The position numbers were made by a program, and so were the translations under genes. Below the pieces are notes generated by a model. It was not told where the DNA came from and searched no databases. It was given only the letters and a program-made list of their open reading frames with translations. 64,000 bases of DNA from Leptospira langatensis (GTDB lineage Bacteria > Spirochaetota > Leptospiria > Leptospirales > Leptospiraceae), in assembly GCF_004770615.1 (NCBI RefSeq), contig NZ_RQER01000001.1, forward strand, positions 558,001 to 622,000, read 5' to 3'. Every line of letters begins with the position of its first letter. The stretch's first letter is position 1. Positions 44,229 through 53,720 of the stretch are shown here, piece by piece.

Positions 44229-44702
44229 ATGTCTGTGCAAACTTCGGATTGGGAAGCTCATTTTCGTGCTTTGGAAAAGATGTACAAAAGCGCCCCTGTG
44301 AATCAGTTCTTTTTACCTGAATTGTCTATTCCGCAAAAAGGAGAGGCAATCGTTACGATTCAGATCAGAGAAGATTTCTTTCATGCGGCGGGAGCCACTC
44401 ATGGAGCGGTTTATTTTAAGGCTGCCGATGACGCGGCCTTCTTCGCCGCGAATTCGGTCGTAAAAGATAGTTTTGTACTGACTTCTAATTTTTTTCTAAA
44501 TTTGCTTAGACCAATTAAGTCTGGGACAATGACTGCCAAAGGAAGAGTAGTTCAGAATGCGGCTAACCTCATCATTGCGGAGAGCTTTCTCTTTGATGAT
44601 CGAGGAAGGGAAATTGGAAGAGGCAATGGTAGTTTTGCAAAGACAAAGATCTTTCTTTCCAAAGAGATGGGGTACGATCCAGATCGAAAAAGAAAGGCTT
44701 AA
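44229..44702 (+). CDS. Hotdog-fold thioesterase (PaaI/DUF4442-like)
   Basis: The ATG at 44229 (MSVQTSDWEAHF) follows AAGGGAAGGAA and is preferred over the 44187 frame start. The 157-residue product contains hotdog landmarks: THGAVYFKAADDAAFFAANSVV and then FLLTSNF-like and AKGRVVQNAANLIIAESFLFDDRGREIGRGNGSF. PaaI-type thioesterases hydrolyse short or aromatic acyl-CoA esters. A hairpin with 9-bp arms follows the stop. The 199-bp gap before it is AT-rich and probably carries its promoter. Confidence 0.82.
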   Translation: MSVQTSDWEAHFRALEKMYKSAPVNQFFLPELSIPQKGEAIVTIQIREDFFHAAGATHGAVYFKAADDAAFFAANSVVKDSFVLTSNFFLNLLRPIKSGTMTAKGRVVQNAANLIIAESFLFDDRGREIGRGNGSFAKTKIFLSKEMGYDPDRKRKA

Positions 44703-44740
44703 GGAACACCGATCTGCTCGGAATCGCTTAAGCCTCCTTA
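44695..44740 (+). terminator. Hairpin at the end of the thioesterase gene
   Basis: AGGCTTAAG (44695-44703) and CTTAAGCCT (44727-44735) are perfect 9-bp inverted copies. Inside, CCGA/TCGG add a second stem. The following CCTTATTAT has few Ts, so termination is plausible but weak; the next gene is convergent. Confidence 0.4.
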
Positions 44741-44777
44741 TTATAAAACGGATCTGTCTTTTACAGTCTGTTTGTGA

Positions 44778-45422
44778 TCACCATTTCAGTTTTTTGGCAT
44801 CTTCTAGGAATTTCTCTAAGCCGATATCGGTTAGGGGATGCTTGAAGAGCTGCTGGTAAGCAGAGATTGGCATAGTAGCGCAGTCGGCTCCTCTCAACGC
44901 TGATTCTTTCAAATGGATCGGTCCGCGGATAGACGCTGCCAGGATCTTGGTCTCGAATCCATAATTATCATAGATCTCTCTGATCTCAGAGATGAGTTCC
45001 ATTCCGTCCCAGGACGTATCGTCGACTCGTCCGATAAACGGGGAGATATAAGTCGCTCCCGCCTTCGCTGCGAGTAAGGCCTGAGGAGCGGAGAAGCAAA
45101 GGGTAACGTTAGTCGGAATTCCTTTCTCCGTCAGTTTGACTACTGTCTTCAGTCCTTCCGGAATAAGAGGCACTTTGATCACAACATTCGGAGCGATCTG
45201 TACTAACTCGTCTGCTTCTTTCAACATGTCTTCGTGTTTGGTCGCAAGCACTTCCGCACTGACCGGTCCTGCAACGATCGCACAGATCTCTTTGATCACT
45301 TCTTTGAAATTGCGACCGGATTTAGCGATAAGAGAAGGGTTGGTCGTAACTCCGTCCAAAAGTCCGTAGGACGCGATCTCTTTGATCTCGTCCACATTGG
45401 CTGTGTCCAAATATAATTCCAC
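44778..45422 (-). CDS. Transaldolase / fructose-6-phosphate aldolase family
   Basis: The 214-residue class I aldolase is of the small transaldolase type. It has [29 protein letters not shown], the Schiff-base lysine in [51 protein letters not shown] and the ending [22 protein letters not shown]. This size and motif set matches TalC/MipB/FSA proteins. Transaldolase activity (pentose phosphate pathway) or F6P aldolase activity cannot be separated by eye. The 122-bp upstream gap is structured. Confidence 0.9.
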   Translation of the reverse strand: MELYLDTANVDEIKEIASYGLLDGVTTNPSLIAKSGRNFKEVIKEICAIVAGPVSAEVLATKHEDMLKEADELVQIAPNVVIKVPLIPEGLKTVVKLTEKGIPTNVTLCFSAPQALLAAKAGATYISPFIGRVDDTSWDGMELISEIREIYDNYGFETKILAASIRGPIHLKESALRGADCATMPISAYQQLFKHPLTDIGLEKFLEDAKKLKW

Positions 45423-45544
45423 AAGGGGCTCCGAAAGATTTAGTGTGCCGAGTCGGGAAGGCTCGGGCTCGAGACGCCCGCCTTTCGACGGGAGAGAATC
45501 TCTCTGGATATTGGCCCTTGTTCGGGGCCACGGTCAAGGATTTC

Positions 45545-46252
45545 TTACGGGATCAGATCTCTTAAAGTTTTGATTTCTTCGGCGGAGAAGAACTCTTTGT
45601 ATTCTTTTTCGATCTGGGCTTTTACCTTAGAACTGAAATAATCCACTCTTCTCGTGAAAGGTTGCTTCTTGTAGGCTTCCTTCCATTGCACTACGAAGCC
45701 TCCTTTGGGAGGGGCTTCTCTTTCGTCGGTCAATTCCCAGATCACCGCGCCGCCGATCTTCTTATCATCCAAGGTCTCTTTCTTAGGTTTGCCGTACTTG
45801 TTCTCTAATTTGTTCTGTACGTCTTTTCCTGGAAGGTAACGGAAGGAAACTCCTACGGAGAAAAGTTTTCCGGGTTCGATATGTTCGTCTTCGTCCGGAT
45901 TCGCAGCGGGTCTTTCCGGTCTGGCTTGCTTGTCTTTTGGACGGGAATCCAAAACCAATTTTGGTGTGGAATAAAATCGGTATAAATACATGATCCCGTT
46001 TCTACGAACGAGTAAGGACTTCTCCTTATCTTCGTGGACTACTTCTATCTTTTCATCGCTTTGTGGGTTGGCTGCTAGGGAGAGAAATTTATCTCGGACC
46101 TGGGCATAAGAAGCTTCCCAGGAGACTTCGGCAAATCCATCCAGAGTCGGCTTGGAACCGTTTGCTCTAGTTCCGTCTCCCGGAAACTGAGAAAACACGG
46201 AACTCCAAGGAAGGAGTAAGGATAGGATGAATACGGAGATGGATTGCCCTTT
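45545..46252 (-). CDS. Exported hypothetical protein
   Basis: The ATG at 46252, preceded by AGG, opens with a signal peptide (MKGQSISVFILSLLLPWSSVFSQ). The 235-residue protein includes VRDKFLSLAANPQSDEKIEVVHEDKEKSLLVRR and FKYLPGKDVQNKLENKYGKPKKE, and an acidic loop (NPDEDEHIEPGK). It would be periplasmic. No cysteine is placed for lipid attachment. It is last in the purN-purH cluster, 48 bp after the membrane protein gene. I recognise no family. Confidence 0.75.
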   Translation of the reverse strand, partial: KGQSISVFILSLLLPWSSVFSQFPGDGTRANGSKPTLDGFAEVSWEASYAQVRDKFLSLAANPQSDEKIEVVHEDKEKSLLVRRNGIMYLYRFYSTPKLVLDSRPKDKQARPERPAANPDEDEHIEPGKLFSVGVSFRYLPGKDVQNKLENKYGKPKKETLDDKKIGGAVIWELTDEREAPPKGGFVVQWKEAYKKQPFTRRVDYFSSKVKAQIEKEYKEFFSAEEIKTLRDLIP

Positions 46253-46300
46253 CATAGTTTTACCTATCGGCAAAAAACCGGATTAGAATTAGGAATCTTC

Positions 46301-46930
46301 CTAATCTTCCTCTAAATCCTGGTCTTCTTCTTCGTCTTTGTCCAGGCGAATTCCGCCGAATTTCACCTTTCCATTCCATCTTAGGATGAGTAGCACGGAG
46401 AGAATTAGGATATTCGGTAATACGAATAGGAATGCAATCTCATGATAGAGTCCATAGACCGCTAGATTGGATGCGATCACGGAGATAAAGATCCCGCTTA
46501 ACATAGGGATCTCTTGTGCAAGAAGTCGCGCTAACATAGAGCCGCTATTCGGAGAGATCCTTGCCGCCTTTAAGATCTCGGATGCTAAGAAGGAATAAAA
46601 TGCCAGCACAAGTACCGGCATAATGAAAGAAAGAAAGAAGTAGTTTCCAAAGGAGTCCGTATAATGAGGGGATCCGATCAGACCTCCCATTAGGGTCCAA
46701 ACATAGGAGAAGAAGGCGGAGATCCCGAAGGCAATCATCCCGTATTGGAGACTGCCTCCTATCTCAAAAATGGAAACAAGCTTAGAAGGAATGATCCTTG
46801 CCCAATCCGTCAGTTCTGTCTTTTCGAATGTGTCCTTCCCACTTAGATGGATCAGTCCGAAATAATAGTCCGCCAAGGAAAGGCTTACTAACGTGATAAC
46901 TAAAAAGATCAGGTAAAGAAAGAATTCCAT
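46301..46930 (-). CDS. Hypothetical integral membrane protein
   Basis: The 209-residue protein has about five or six hydrophobic helices ([99 protein letters not shown]). It ends with a strongly acidic tail ([13 protein letters not shown]). The start is 1 nt after the purH stop, so they are cotranscribed. The function is unknown. Confidence 0.75.
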   Translation of the reverse strand: MEFFLYLIFLVITLVSLSLADYYFGLIHLSGKDTFEKTELTDWARIIPSKLVSIFEIGGSLQYGMIAFGISAFFSYVWTLMGGLIGSPHYTDSFGNYFFLSFIMPVLVLAFYSFLASEILKAARISPNSGSMLARLLAQEIPMLSGIFISVIASNLAVYGLYHEIAFLFVLPNILILSVLLILRWNGKVKFGGIRLDKDEEEDQDLEED

Positions 46931-46931
46931 C

Positions 46932-48473
46932 TCAGTGTCTAAAATGCCTCATTCCGGTGAACACCATGATCAGTCCATGCTCGTCTGCTGCCTTGATCAC
47001 TTCCTCGTCTCGGATCGAGCCGCCAGGTTGAATGATCGCCTTAGCGCCTACTTTTGCGATCGCATCGATCCCGTCCCTAAAAGGAAAGAAGGCGTCGCTT
47101 GCCACATAGGAGCCTACGACGGACAATCCCACATTCAGAGCCTTGCTTGCGCCTAACTGCACTGAATCCACTCTGGACATTTGTCCGGCCCCGATCCCGA
47201 GAGTCGCATTCTCTTCGGTATATACGATCGCATTCGACTTGATGAACTTCACAGTAGACCAAGCAAACATGAGACCACGAATATCTTCTTCCGTCGGTTG
47301 TTTCTTAGAAACCACTTTCAGGTCTTTTTCCGTGATCGTTGCATAGTCTCTATCCTGCAGAAGCATTCCATGATGGATCGGTCTTAGATCCATTTCATCC
47401 AGGGCTTCTTGGAAATTTGCGATCTCGATCAAACGCACATTCGGTTTCTTAGAGAAATATTCCAGAGCGGCAGGATCGAATTTCTGTGCGATCACTCCTT
47501 CTACGAATGTCTCTCCGATCAGAACAGCGAGTTCGCCGGTTACCGTTCCCTTGATCCCGATGATACCTCCGAATGCCGAAATAGGATCCGTTCTTTTGGC
47601 CAGACGGAACGCTTCCAGAATATCGTCCGCATAGGCGATCCCGCAAGGATTCAGGTGCTTGATGATACAAACAGTATTGTTCGGAAGAAGAGCGGAGATA
47701 TGGAAGGCCGCATCGAAATCCAACATATTATTAAAAGATAATTCTTTTCCTTGGAGAGGAGAGAATTCGCTCTTGGAGAAAAGAGGCTCGTAGAAAGCGG
47801 CACTTTGGTGAGGGTTTTCTCCATAGCGCAGCTTTTGCTTCTTGGTAAAGGAAAGATTTAGGATGTCCGGAAACTTCTCCCCGGCAAGCTTATTGAACCA
47901 GGAAGAGATTGCCGTATCATAAAGTGCAGTATGGGAGAATGCCTTTCTCATAAGAAGGAAGGATGTATCCGCGTCTACGGACCCATCGTTCATCTTCATG
48001 GATTCTTCGACAGTTTTGTAGTCGTTCGGATCGGTAACTACGACTGTATGTCTGTAGTTCTTGGAAGCGGAACGGATCATGGAAGGTCCGCCAATATCGA
48101 TATTCTCGATCGCCTCGTCCAATTGAACTCCAGGTTTGGAAACGGTTTGGACGAAAGGATAGAGATTCACAACGACTAGATCGATCTTAGGGATCTTCAG
48201 TTCCTCCATCTTCTTCTTGTGTTCCGGATTAGAGACCACACCCAAGAGCCCGCCGTGAACCTTTGGATGGAGAGTTTTCACTCTTCCGTCCAGGATTTCC
48301 GGAAAGCCGGTGTAGTCGTCGATTGCGATTGCTTTGATCCCGTTTTCTGTGAGGGTCTTTAGAGTTCCGCCGGTGGAAATGATTTCCACTCCTTTGGATT
48401 CCAGATACTTGGCAAAGCCGATAAGACCTGTCTTATCGCTAACTGAAACGAGGGCGCGGGTGATTTTGATCAT
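46932..48473 (-). CDS. purH: Bifunctional AICAR formyltransferase/IMP cyclohydrolase
   Basis: PurH performs the last two steps of IMP synthesis. The 513-residue product has the N-terminal MGS-like domain ([38 protein letters not shown]) and the AICARFT core ([38 protein letters not shown]). The C-terminal [36 protein letters not shown] is present. It directly follows purN with 1 nt between stop and start. The length is normal and the reading frame is intact. Confidence 0.96.
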   Translation of the reverse strand: MIKITRALVSVSDKTGLIGFAKYLESKGVEIISTGGTLKTLTENGIKAIAIDDYTGFPEILDGRVKTLHPKVHGGLLGVVSNPEHKKKMEELKIPKIDLVVVNLYPFVQTVSKPGVQLDEAIENIDIGGPSMIRSASKNYRHTVVVTDPNDYKTVEESMKMNDGSVDADTSFLLMRKAFSHTALYDTAISSWFNKLAGEKFPDILNLSFTKKQKLRYGENPHQSAAFYEPLFSKSEFSPLQGKELSFNNMLDFDAAFHISALLPNNTVCIIKHLNPCGIAYADDILEAFRLAKRTDPISAFGGIIGIKGTVTGELAVLIGETFVEGVIAQKFDPAALEYFSKKPNVRLIEIANFQEALDEMDLRPIHHGMLLQDRDYATITEKDLKVVSKKQPTEEDIRGLMFAWSTVKFIKSNAIVYTEENATLGIGAGQMSRVDSVQLGASKALNVGLSVVGSYVASDAFFPFRDGIDAIAKVGAKAIIQPGGSIRDEEVIKAADEHGLIMVFTGMRHFRH

Positions 48474-48474
48474 G

Positions 48475-49113
48475 CTAGAGGATTGAGACCTTCCTGTCTT
48501 TTATGGAGAGCCGATCGTCGCAGAAAAGTCCAACTGCGAGAGGCAGGATTTTATGTTCCTCTTTGAGAATGGCAAGAGTCAATTCTCTTTCCGTCATCTT
48601 CTCCTCGATTTTCACAGTTCCTTGCAAAATGATGGGTCCGGAATCCACTCCCTCGTCCACGAAATGAGCGGTGCAGCCTGCGACCTTGACCCCGTATTCC
48701 AGAGCCTGTTTCTGAGCGTTCAGTCCCGTAAATGCCGGAAGAAGGGAAGGATGGATATTGATGATCCGATTCGGAAAGGCTCGGATGATCTCCGGCTTTA
48801 AGATCCTCATGTATCCGCAGGCAACGATGAGGTCGGGAGAGATCTCTATTAGAGTTCTCAAGAGTTCTGTATGATAGTCTTCTTTTTTGGGGAAGGATTT
48901 GAAGTCCAAGACCTTGGACTGGACCTTGTATTGGGAGGCGAGTTGGATTGCCTGGGCCTGCGGATTATCCGTGACTAAAAAAGCGGGGATTCCGCGGATT
49001 TTTCCCTTTCGGATACAGTTTAGGACCGCTTCAAAATTGCTCCCCCGGCCAGAAGCTAAAAAAACAAGCTTTTTTCTGTTTTTGGGAATCAGACTTGCCA
49101 AGAATTTTCGCAT
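48475..49113 (-). CDS. purN: Phosphoribosylglycinamide formyltransferase
   Basis: PurN transfers a formyl group from 10-formyl-THF to GAR in purine synthesis. Motifs are [18 protein letters not shown] near residue 18, the HPSLLP signature ([15 protein letters not shown]) and [16 protein letters not shown], which carries the catalytic Asn/His/Asp set. ATG 49113 gives 213 residues. The frame extends to 49194, overlapping fliS, so the shorter start is preferred. It forms the purN-purH operon. Confidence 0.92.
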   Translation of the reverse strand: MRKFLASLIPKNRKKLVFLASGRGSNFEAVLNCIRKGKIRGIPAFLVTDNPQAQAIQLASQYKVQSKVLDFKSFPKKEDYHTELLRTLIEISPDLIVACGYMRILKPEIIRAFPNRIINIHPSLLPAFTGLNAQKQALEYGVKVAGCTAHFVDEGVDSGPIILQGTVKIEEKMTERELTLAILKEEHKILPLAVGLFCDDRLSIKDRKVSIL

Positions 49114-49187
49114 CCGATACGCTAAGAATTGCCAGTCCACGTTAAGGCGGTCCGGGAATTTGTCGAAGAGTATTTCAGGAGAGACAC

Positions 49188-49640
49188 ATGTCACTTGCCA
49201 GAAAATCGACGGCTTCGGTCGAACAGTACAAATCCAATGAAATTTCTACTGTAAGTCAGGGAAAGCTCATCGTAATGCTATATGAAGGAGCCATTCGCTT
49301 CTTAAACGTAGCCATCGAGAACAACACACCCCGCAAGTACGACGTGGTGAACAATCATATTCTCAAAGCACAAGAAATCATCACCGAGCTTATGCTGGCC
49401 TTGAACATGGAAAATGGGGGAGAGGTCGCAAACAATCTGCTCGGAATTTATGTTTATATCAAAAAGCGCCTTCTCGAAGCAAATATGAAGAAGGATACCG
49501 AGATCCTACAAGAGATCATCAAGTATCTGGAAGATCTAAAAGCGGCTTGGGAAGAGATCGAGAAGAAGGAAAAGGCCGCTTCCGTAGTGCAAATGCCAAG
49601 TCCAGCCTCCAGAGGCACAGGGCTCTCACTCCAAGGTTAA
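49188..49640 (+). CDS. fliS: Flagellar export chaperone FliS
   Basis: FliS binds unfolded flagellin in the cytoplasm before export. The 150-residue helical protein opens ARKSTASVEQYKSNEISTVSQGKLIVMLYEGAIRFLNVA. This resembles the conserved FliS N-terminus (Y-x(4)-E-T-ASP-kLIxLLYdGAI), and it continues with HILKAQEIITELMLALNMENGGEVANNLLGIYVYIKKRLLEAN. A 21-bp gap links it to a FlgN-like gene. The ATG follows AGGAGAGAC. No flagellin gene is in the window. Confidence 0.92.
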   Translation: MSLARKSTASVEQYKSNEISTVSQGKLIVMLYEGAIRFLNVAIENNTPRKYDVVNNHILKAQEIITELMLALNMENGGEVANNLLGIYVYIKKRLLEANMKKDTEILQEIIKYLEDLKAAWEEIEKKEKAASVVQMPSPASRGTGLSLQG

Positions 49641-49661
49641 AAAGGCAGAGGGAGCGAAAAT

Positions 49662-50102
49662 ATGCCAATGAGTATTCTCCCTTCCAAGCATCTAAACTCC
49701 ATGGAAGATAAACTCGCTTCTCTCTATCAGGGAAAGCTTTCCCTTTTGGATGAGCTGATCTCCCTGCAAAAACGCCAACTAGAGGTCCTCGGTTTCGGGG
49801 ACGGGGAAGGCGCCGCCAAATTAGAATCCAAGAATTCGGACCTGGTCGAAAAGATGAGAAGTCTAGACCGTAAGATCGCGCAATTGGAGGAATCTGCTCC
49901 TCAGTCCTTGAATATCATTCGCTTATCCGACGAGATGTTCCAAAAATTGGAAGAATCCAGGGAATTGAATTCTAAGGTAGGCGATAAGATGGAAGAGATC
50001 TTACATGAGTATAGAAAGGAACTCAACCAAGTCCAAGTAAAGATCCAACTCAAGAAATTTCTAACTCATAGGAAGCAAGATTGGAAGACGGGGACCTGCT
50101 AA
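49662..50102 (+). CDS. Putative flagellar chaperone (FlgN/FliT-like)
   Basis: The 146-residue protein is predicted to be almost entirely helical. It includes ASLYQGKLSLLDELISLQKRQLEVL and AAKLESKNSDLVEKMRSLDRKIAQLEES, repeats of the kind in FlgN/FliT chaperones. Its position between fliS and a J-domain gene supports a flagellar export role. However, no diagnostic motif is seen, so the call rests on pattern and context. The C-terminus (THRKQDWKTGTC) overlaps the next gene by 22 bp. Confidence 0.55.
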   Translation: MPMSILPSKHLNSMEDKLASLYQGKLSLLDELISLQKRQLEVLGFGDGEGAAKLESKNSDLVEKMRSLDRKIAQLEESAPQSLNIIRLSDEMFQKLEESRELNSKVGDKMEEILHEYRKELNQVQVKIQLKKFLTHRKQDWKTGTC

Positions 50103-50563
50103 GTCGAGCCCTGGACTTTTACGGACTTCCCAAAAAATTCGACGCCGATCTAGTTCGCACTCGATTCAGAGAACTGTCCAGAAAATACCATCCCGATTCG
50201 GGAGAATACGAAACGGATCTCCTTTTCAAGGAGCTAGTCCAATTGAGGGATGTGCTTCTTTCTTCTTTGGAGAAGGAAAGTTTATCTTCTTCTTATAAAA
50301 GCAGAGAAGATAAGGAAGGATTTTCTTTTTATAAGTCTGCGAAGCAAAGAGCTGCTGAGGCGCTCGAAAAATATTTTCAGTTCACGGAAGGAAATCCGGT
50401 CTTTTTAAAAAGCGAAGACAATCCCGCCCTTGTAAAACTCAGAGAGGAGTTGGGTTCCGCTCGCAAGGAATTGAACGAGTTTTTGGTATCCTATCCCCAA
50501 AGTATTTGGAAAGACGATGCGGAGAAGACGGTCCAAAAACTTTCGGTTTGGTTTAAGGATTAA
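50081..50563 (+). CDS. J-domain protein
   Basis: The 160-residue protein begins at TTG 50081, preceded by GGAAG. It has an N-terminal J domain (ALDFYGLPKKFDADLVRTRFRELSRKYHPDSGEYETDLLFKELVQLRDVL) with the conserved HPD (YHPDS) that stimulates DnaK. The rest is a helical region without Gly/Phe or zinc-finger modules, so it is a class C type. It overlaps the FlgN-like gene by 22 bp, and its stop overlaps a convergent lipoprotein gene by 4 bp. Confidence 0.85.
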   Translation: MEDGDLLSRALDFYGLPKKFDADLVRTRFRELSRKYHPDSGEYETDLLFKELVQLRDVLLSSLEKESLSSSYKSREDKEGFSFYKSAKQRAAEALEKYFQFTEGNPVFLKSEDNPALVKLREELGSARKELNEFLVSYPQSIWKDDAEKTVQKLSVWFKD

Positions 50564-51072
50564 GGTACCTTCATCGTATTGGAAGGCATGGAGAATACAT
50601 AAATATCCCGTGTGCCTGTATTCAGATCCAAACTGATAACGGAAGATCTAAGAGTGATATATTCTCCGGAAGTTAAGGTCGCTACGATCTTGCAGACCCT
50701 TTTTTGATTTTCTCCCGCCCCTGGCACCGCTAACGGTCCCGCTGTAGGACTTACTTCGATAGAATACTCAATAGGTTGGTTCGGGATCAATGCTAACGGT
50801 TTTTGGCAGGGAAAGCCGCTCGCAAAATCGGAAGGATTTCGGGAGGCATCTGCAGTCGCGCCCACATATAAAGTATACCCGCCAAAGAAGGACTCAGGGT
50901 TTCCTGCTCTTAAGCGAAGCTCGTATCCTGTTGCGATCGGAGTCACTCCTATGATCGTAGGAGGAGTAGTAATGATCCTATTCGAAGAATAATTATTGCA
51001 AGAGAGGATGAGAAGAAGGATGGAAAATATGTGAAAGATGCTAAGGCCTCTTTCCTTTAAAAAAAAGTTCAT
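50560..51072 (-). CDS. Hypothetical lipoprotein
   Basis: The 170-residue precursor has a signal peptide with lipobox LLILSC (IFHIFSILLLILSCNNYSS). The mature protein reads as beta-rich (IGVTPIATGYELRLRAGNPESFFGGYTLYVG, GEYITLRSSVISLDLNTGTRDIYVFSMPS), like a fibronectin- or Ig-type domain, with two further cysteines (FPCQKP, KRVCKI). The start abuts the HNH gene stop (1 bp), so they are cotranscribed. No named family is recognised. Confidence 0.82.
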   Translation of the reverse strand: MNFFLKERGLSIFHIFSILLLILSCNNYSSNRIITTPPTIIGVTPIATGYELRLRAGNPESFFGGYTLYVGATADASRNPSDFASGFPCQKPLALIPNQPIEYSIEVSPTAGPLAVPGAGENQKRVCKIVATLTSGEYITLRSSVISLDLNTGTRDIYVFSMPSNTMKVP

Positions 51073-51624
51073 TTATCTAAGAATATAATCCGCCCAGCCG
51101 AATTTTTCGACCAATTGATCGGATACGGAAAACTGTGAAAAACGTCTCTTGTTTGTCGATCTATTTTCCGGGATCTCCCATTTCAACTCTTGGAGGAGTT
51201 TATTCCCCTTTTTGGTATTGCAGTCCCTACAAGCAGTAACCAGGTTCTCCCAAGTGTGATAATCTCTAGGTTTTCTTTCTTTAGGAATCTCTTCCCAGCG
51301 GCTTTTGGGGATCACATGGTCCAAGGTAAGTTTAGAAGAGGGAAGTTTGCGTCTACAATACACGCATTCGTGATTGTCTCGTAAGAAAATATTCTCCCTA
51401 GAAAGCTTATATTTTCTTTTCGGGACCTTGTAATAGTCTGTGAGTAGAATGATCCTGGGAGCGGTAAAACGGAGTTTTTCGGAACGGATATAGAGTTCCT
51501 GCTCATCCTTGATGAGTTCGGCCTTCTTTAAGATAAGAAGAATAATAGCGTCTTTGACCGTTCGAATCGCCACCGGAACATAGGTCGCGTTCAGCACCAA
51601 CACAGGCTGGGCAAGGACGTCCAT
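51073..51624 (-). CDS. HNH endonuclease family protein
   Basis: The 183-residue protein starts with a domain (MDVLAQPVLVLNATYVPVAIRTVKDAIILLILKKAEL) typical of the HNH proteins found widely in bacterial genomes. It has the zinc-bound HNH core: CVYCRRKLPSSKLTLDHVIPKSR, then NLVTACRDCNTKKGN. The four Cys and DH residues are all present. It is not adjacent to a methylase or specificity subunit, so it is not part of a restriction system seen here. It lies between dedA and a lipoprotein gene. Confidence 0.9.
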   Translation of the reverse strand: MDVLAQPVLVLNATYVPVAIRTVKDAIILLILKKAELIKDEQELYIRSEKLRFTAPRIILLTDYYKVPKRKYKLSRENIFLRDNHECVYCRRKLPSSKLTLDHVIPKSRWEEIPKERKPRDYHTWENLVTACRDCNTKKGNKLLQELKWEIPENRSTNKRRFSQFSVSDQLVEKFGWADYILR

Positions 51625-51668
51625 ATCTAACCAGACAGTACATTGTCACGAAATTATGTCGAGTAAAA

Positions 51669-52301
51669 CTAGGAGTTTTTCGAACGTTTCTTCCTGAGAT
51701 ATACAAAGGCTACTAGAGCGATTGCAAGAGCTCCTAATAGTACGAATACCGTAATCTGTCCTTGGTGGACCCAGGTCCTAAGTTGATCCAAGTTCCTTGC
51801 ACCATAGTTACCAAGATATACCCAGATCGGAACGGAGATGGCTGCCGCAAATGCATCTAAGAGTAAAAAGCGGAAGAAAGAAATCCGATCCGAAGTACCT
51901 GCGGTCAGATAGATCGGCATGCGAAGTCCCGGCATGAAGCGCGCCATGAATACAACCCAGTTCCCATACTGTGAAAATCTTTCTTGGACCTTGGAAAATC
52001 GTTCCGGTGTTAAATACTTTGCTACAAAGGGAAGTTTCAGTACCTTCTCTCCGAAGATCCTTCCGAGTAAGAAAACAGAACCGTCTCCTGCGAGTACTCC
52101 TGCCATTCCTACTGCGAACATTACATGTTCGTTTGCGTATCCTAGTCCTGCCAGAACGCCTCCAGAAACCAAGGAAATATCTTCCGGTATGGGGAGTCCG
52201 AAGCCGCAGAGAAGTAGGGTAAAAAAGACCGCTAGATAAGCGAACTCATGACCGAACTTGGAAAAGAAATTTACTAAATCCGCAATATTGACTAGATCCA
52301 T
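51669..52301 (-). CDS. DedA-family membrane protein
   Basis: The 210-residue polytopic protein has the DedA/SNARE-associated signature: FGLPIPEDISLVSGGVLAGLGY near residue 34, then GDGSVFLLGRIFGEKVL and ARFMPGLRMPIYLTAGTSDRISFFRFLLLDAFAA. DedA proteins act as phospholipid scramblases/flippases (undecaprenyl-phosphate or phospholipid transport). It is first in a three-gene minus-strand run with the HNH and lipoprotein genes. The 181-bp gap to divergent dgt holds AT-rich promoter sequence. Confidence 0.9.
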   Translation of the reverse strand: MDLVNIADLVNFFSKFGHEFAYLAVFFTLLLCGFGLPIPEDISLVSGGVLAGLGYANEHVMFAVGMAGVLAGDGSVFLLGRIFGEKVLKLPFVAKYLTPERFSKVQERFSQYGNWVVFMARFMPGLRMPIYLTAGTSDRISFFRFLLLDAFAAAISVPIWVYLGNYGARNLDQLRTWVHQGQITVFVLLGALAIALVAFVYLRKKRSKNS

Positions 52302-52482
52302 TCGTATTTAAAACTTAGCCTCGGAGAATTCCACCAGTGAATCTTTTCTACTGCAATTGGGAATCGAAAAAAGGGATCCGACTGGGTTTCAGATTAGAAT
52401 CCGCGGCTTTTATTTTCTTCCTATATTCTTCGTATTTAGTTTGGCTTGCTTCCGACTGATTTTAATTCCATATTGGTAATCC

Positions 52483-53646
52483 GTGCAAAGAGATAGGAAT
52501 CAGATCATTCAGGCAGAAAATTCTTTACTCGCATCCTATGCGGTACGTCAGGACGAGACCGGTGCTCGGGTCTATCCCGAGGAGGAGCATCCGTATCGGA
52601 TCCCTCTGCAAAGGGACCGGGATAGAGTAGTTCATTCCAGTGCATTCAAACGATTGCAATATAAGACGCAGGTTTTTGTTTATTCCGTCGGAGAGAATTA
52701 CAGAAATCGACTCACTCATACTCTAGAAGTAGCTGGAATTTCGAGGACCATGGCAACCGCTCTCGGATTGAATTCCCTTCTTGCAGAAACGATCGCTTTG
52801 GCTCACGATCTGGGCCACACTCCCTTCGGTCATGCTGGTCAGGATATGCTCTCCGACCTAATGAAGGACTTCGGAGGATTCGAGCATAATAAGCAGTCAT
52901 TACGGATCGTTACCATTTTAGAAACACGTTATCCGTCCTTTCCTGGATTGAATCTATGCGAAGAGACCATCAAAGGAATGATGAAGCATGGGGCTGAATA
53001 TTCCGGATCGAATTTAGGCCAAAAAAGAAAAGAAGAAGGTCCTACGCTGGAAGCGCAATGTGCGGATGTGGCCGACGAGATCGCATACACCAGCCATGAT
53101 ATAGACGACGGCTTGGAAATGGGTTATTTGAAATTAGGGGAACTCAAGGATCTGTCCCTTTGGTCGGATGCTGTCCGTAAGATCAAAGAAGAATACCCGG
53201 ATCTAAGTGAAAAGGTATTCATTCGGTCGGTAATCCGAGAACTTACGAACGGAATGGTTTCCAATATGATCCGCACGATAGAATCCCGCATTCATGATTG
53301 GAAGATCTCCACCAGGGAAGATCTTAACCTCCATTACCAAGAAGGAAAGAGGATCGCCACCTACGAACCGGAATACGGGGAGAAAGTCAGGGAGCTAAAG
53401 TCTTTCTTATACAAGACATTGTACAGACATCCTTCCGTGGTTGTGACGAGCGATAGGGGAAGAGACATTATAGAATCCTTATTCTTTCATTTTAGAAAAC
53501 AGCCTGAATCCATTCCGGAAACATATAGGCAAAGAATTGGAAGCGAGGGTTTAGAACGATGCGTTTGCGATTTTGTGGCCGGAATGACCGATCGATACGC
53601 AGAGGAAATAGCTCATAGCATCGGATTTAAGACCCAGATACATTAA
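52483..53646 (+). CDS. dgt: Deoxyguanosinetriphosphate triphosphohydrolase-like protein
   Basis: The HD-domain enzyme cleaves dNTPs to nucleoside plus triphosphate. The 387-residue protein contains RDRDRVVHSSAFKRLQYKTQVF, the HD ligands in RNRLTHTLEVAGISR, ALAHDLGHTPFGHAG and the later Asp in VADEIAYTSHDIDDGL. GTG 52483 is the start used here, with no strong ribosome site. The length matches the dgt-like family (about 380). A terminator overlaps the stop. Confidence 0.9.
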   Translation: MQRDRNQIIQAENSLLASYAVRQDETGARVYPEEEHPYRIPLQRDRDRVVHSSAFKRLQYKTQVFVYSVGENYRNRLTHTLEVAGISRTMATALGLNSLLAETIALAHDLGHTPFGHAGQDMLSDLMKDFGGFEHNKQSLRIVTILETRYPSFPGLNLCEETIKGMMKHGAEYSGSNLGQKRKEEGPTLEAQCADVADEIAYTSHDIDDGLEMGYLKLGELKDLSLWSDAVRKIKEEYPDLSEKVFIRSVIRELTNGMVSNMIRTIESRIHDWKISTREDLNLHYQEGKRIATYEPEYGEKVRELKSFLYKTLYRHPSVVVTSDRGRDIIESLFFHFRKQPESIPETYRQRIGSEGLERCVCDFVAGMTDRYAEEIAHSIGFKTQIH

Positions 53647-53664
53647 GGGTCTTAAGGCTTTTGT
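53627..53664 (+). terminator. Intrinsic terminator overlapping the dgt stop
   Basis: TTAAGACCC (53627-53635) and GGGTCTTAA (53647-53655) are perfect 9-bp inverted copies around an 11-nt loop that includes the stop codon. GGCTTTT follows. The convergent gene ends at 53721. Confidence 0.55.
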
Positions 53665-53720
53665 CAGATCTGCATTTCCCAGTTTGTTCCCGTCGATTCG
53701 GAACCTAAGGGAGATCGATT

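Noticed and set aside
45423..45544. Structured gap near the transaldolase considered as a tRNA gene
   Set aside because: Several short stems are present but no T-loop (GTTCGA) and no cloverleaf could be built in either direction.
49114..49194. Longer purN start overlapping fliS
   Set aside because: The extra 27 residues do not resemble PurN, and the start would sit inside the fliS gene.
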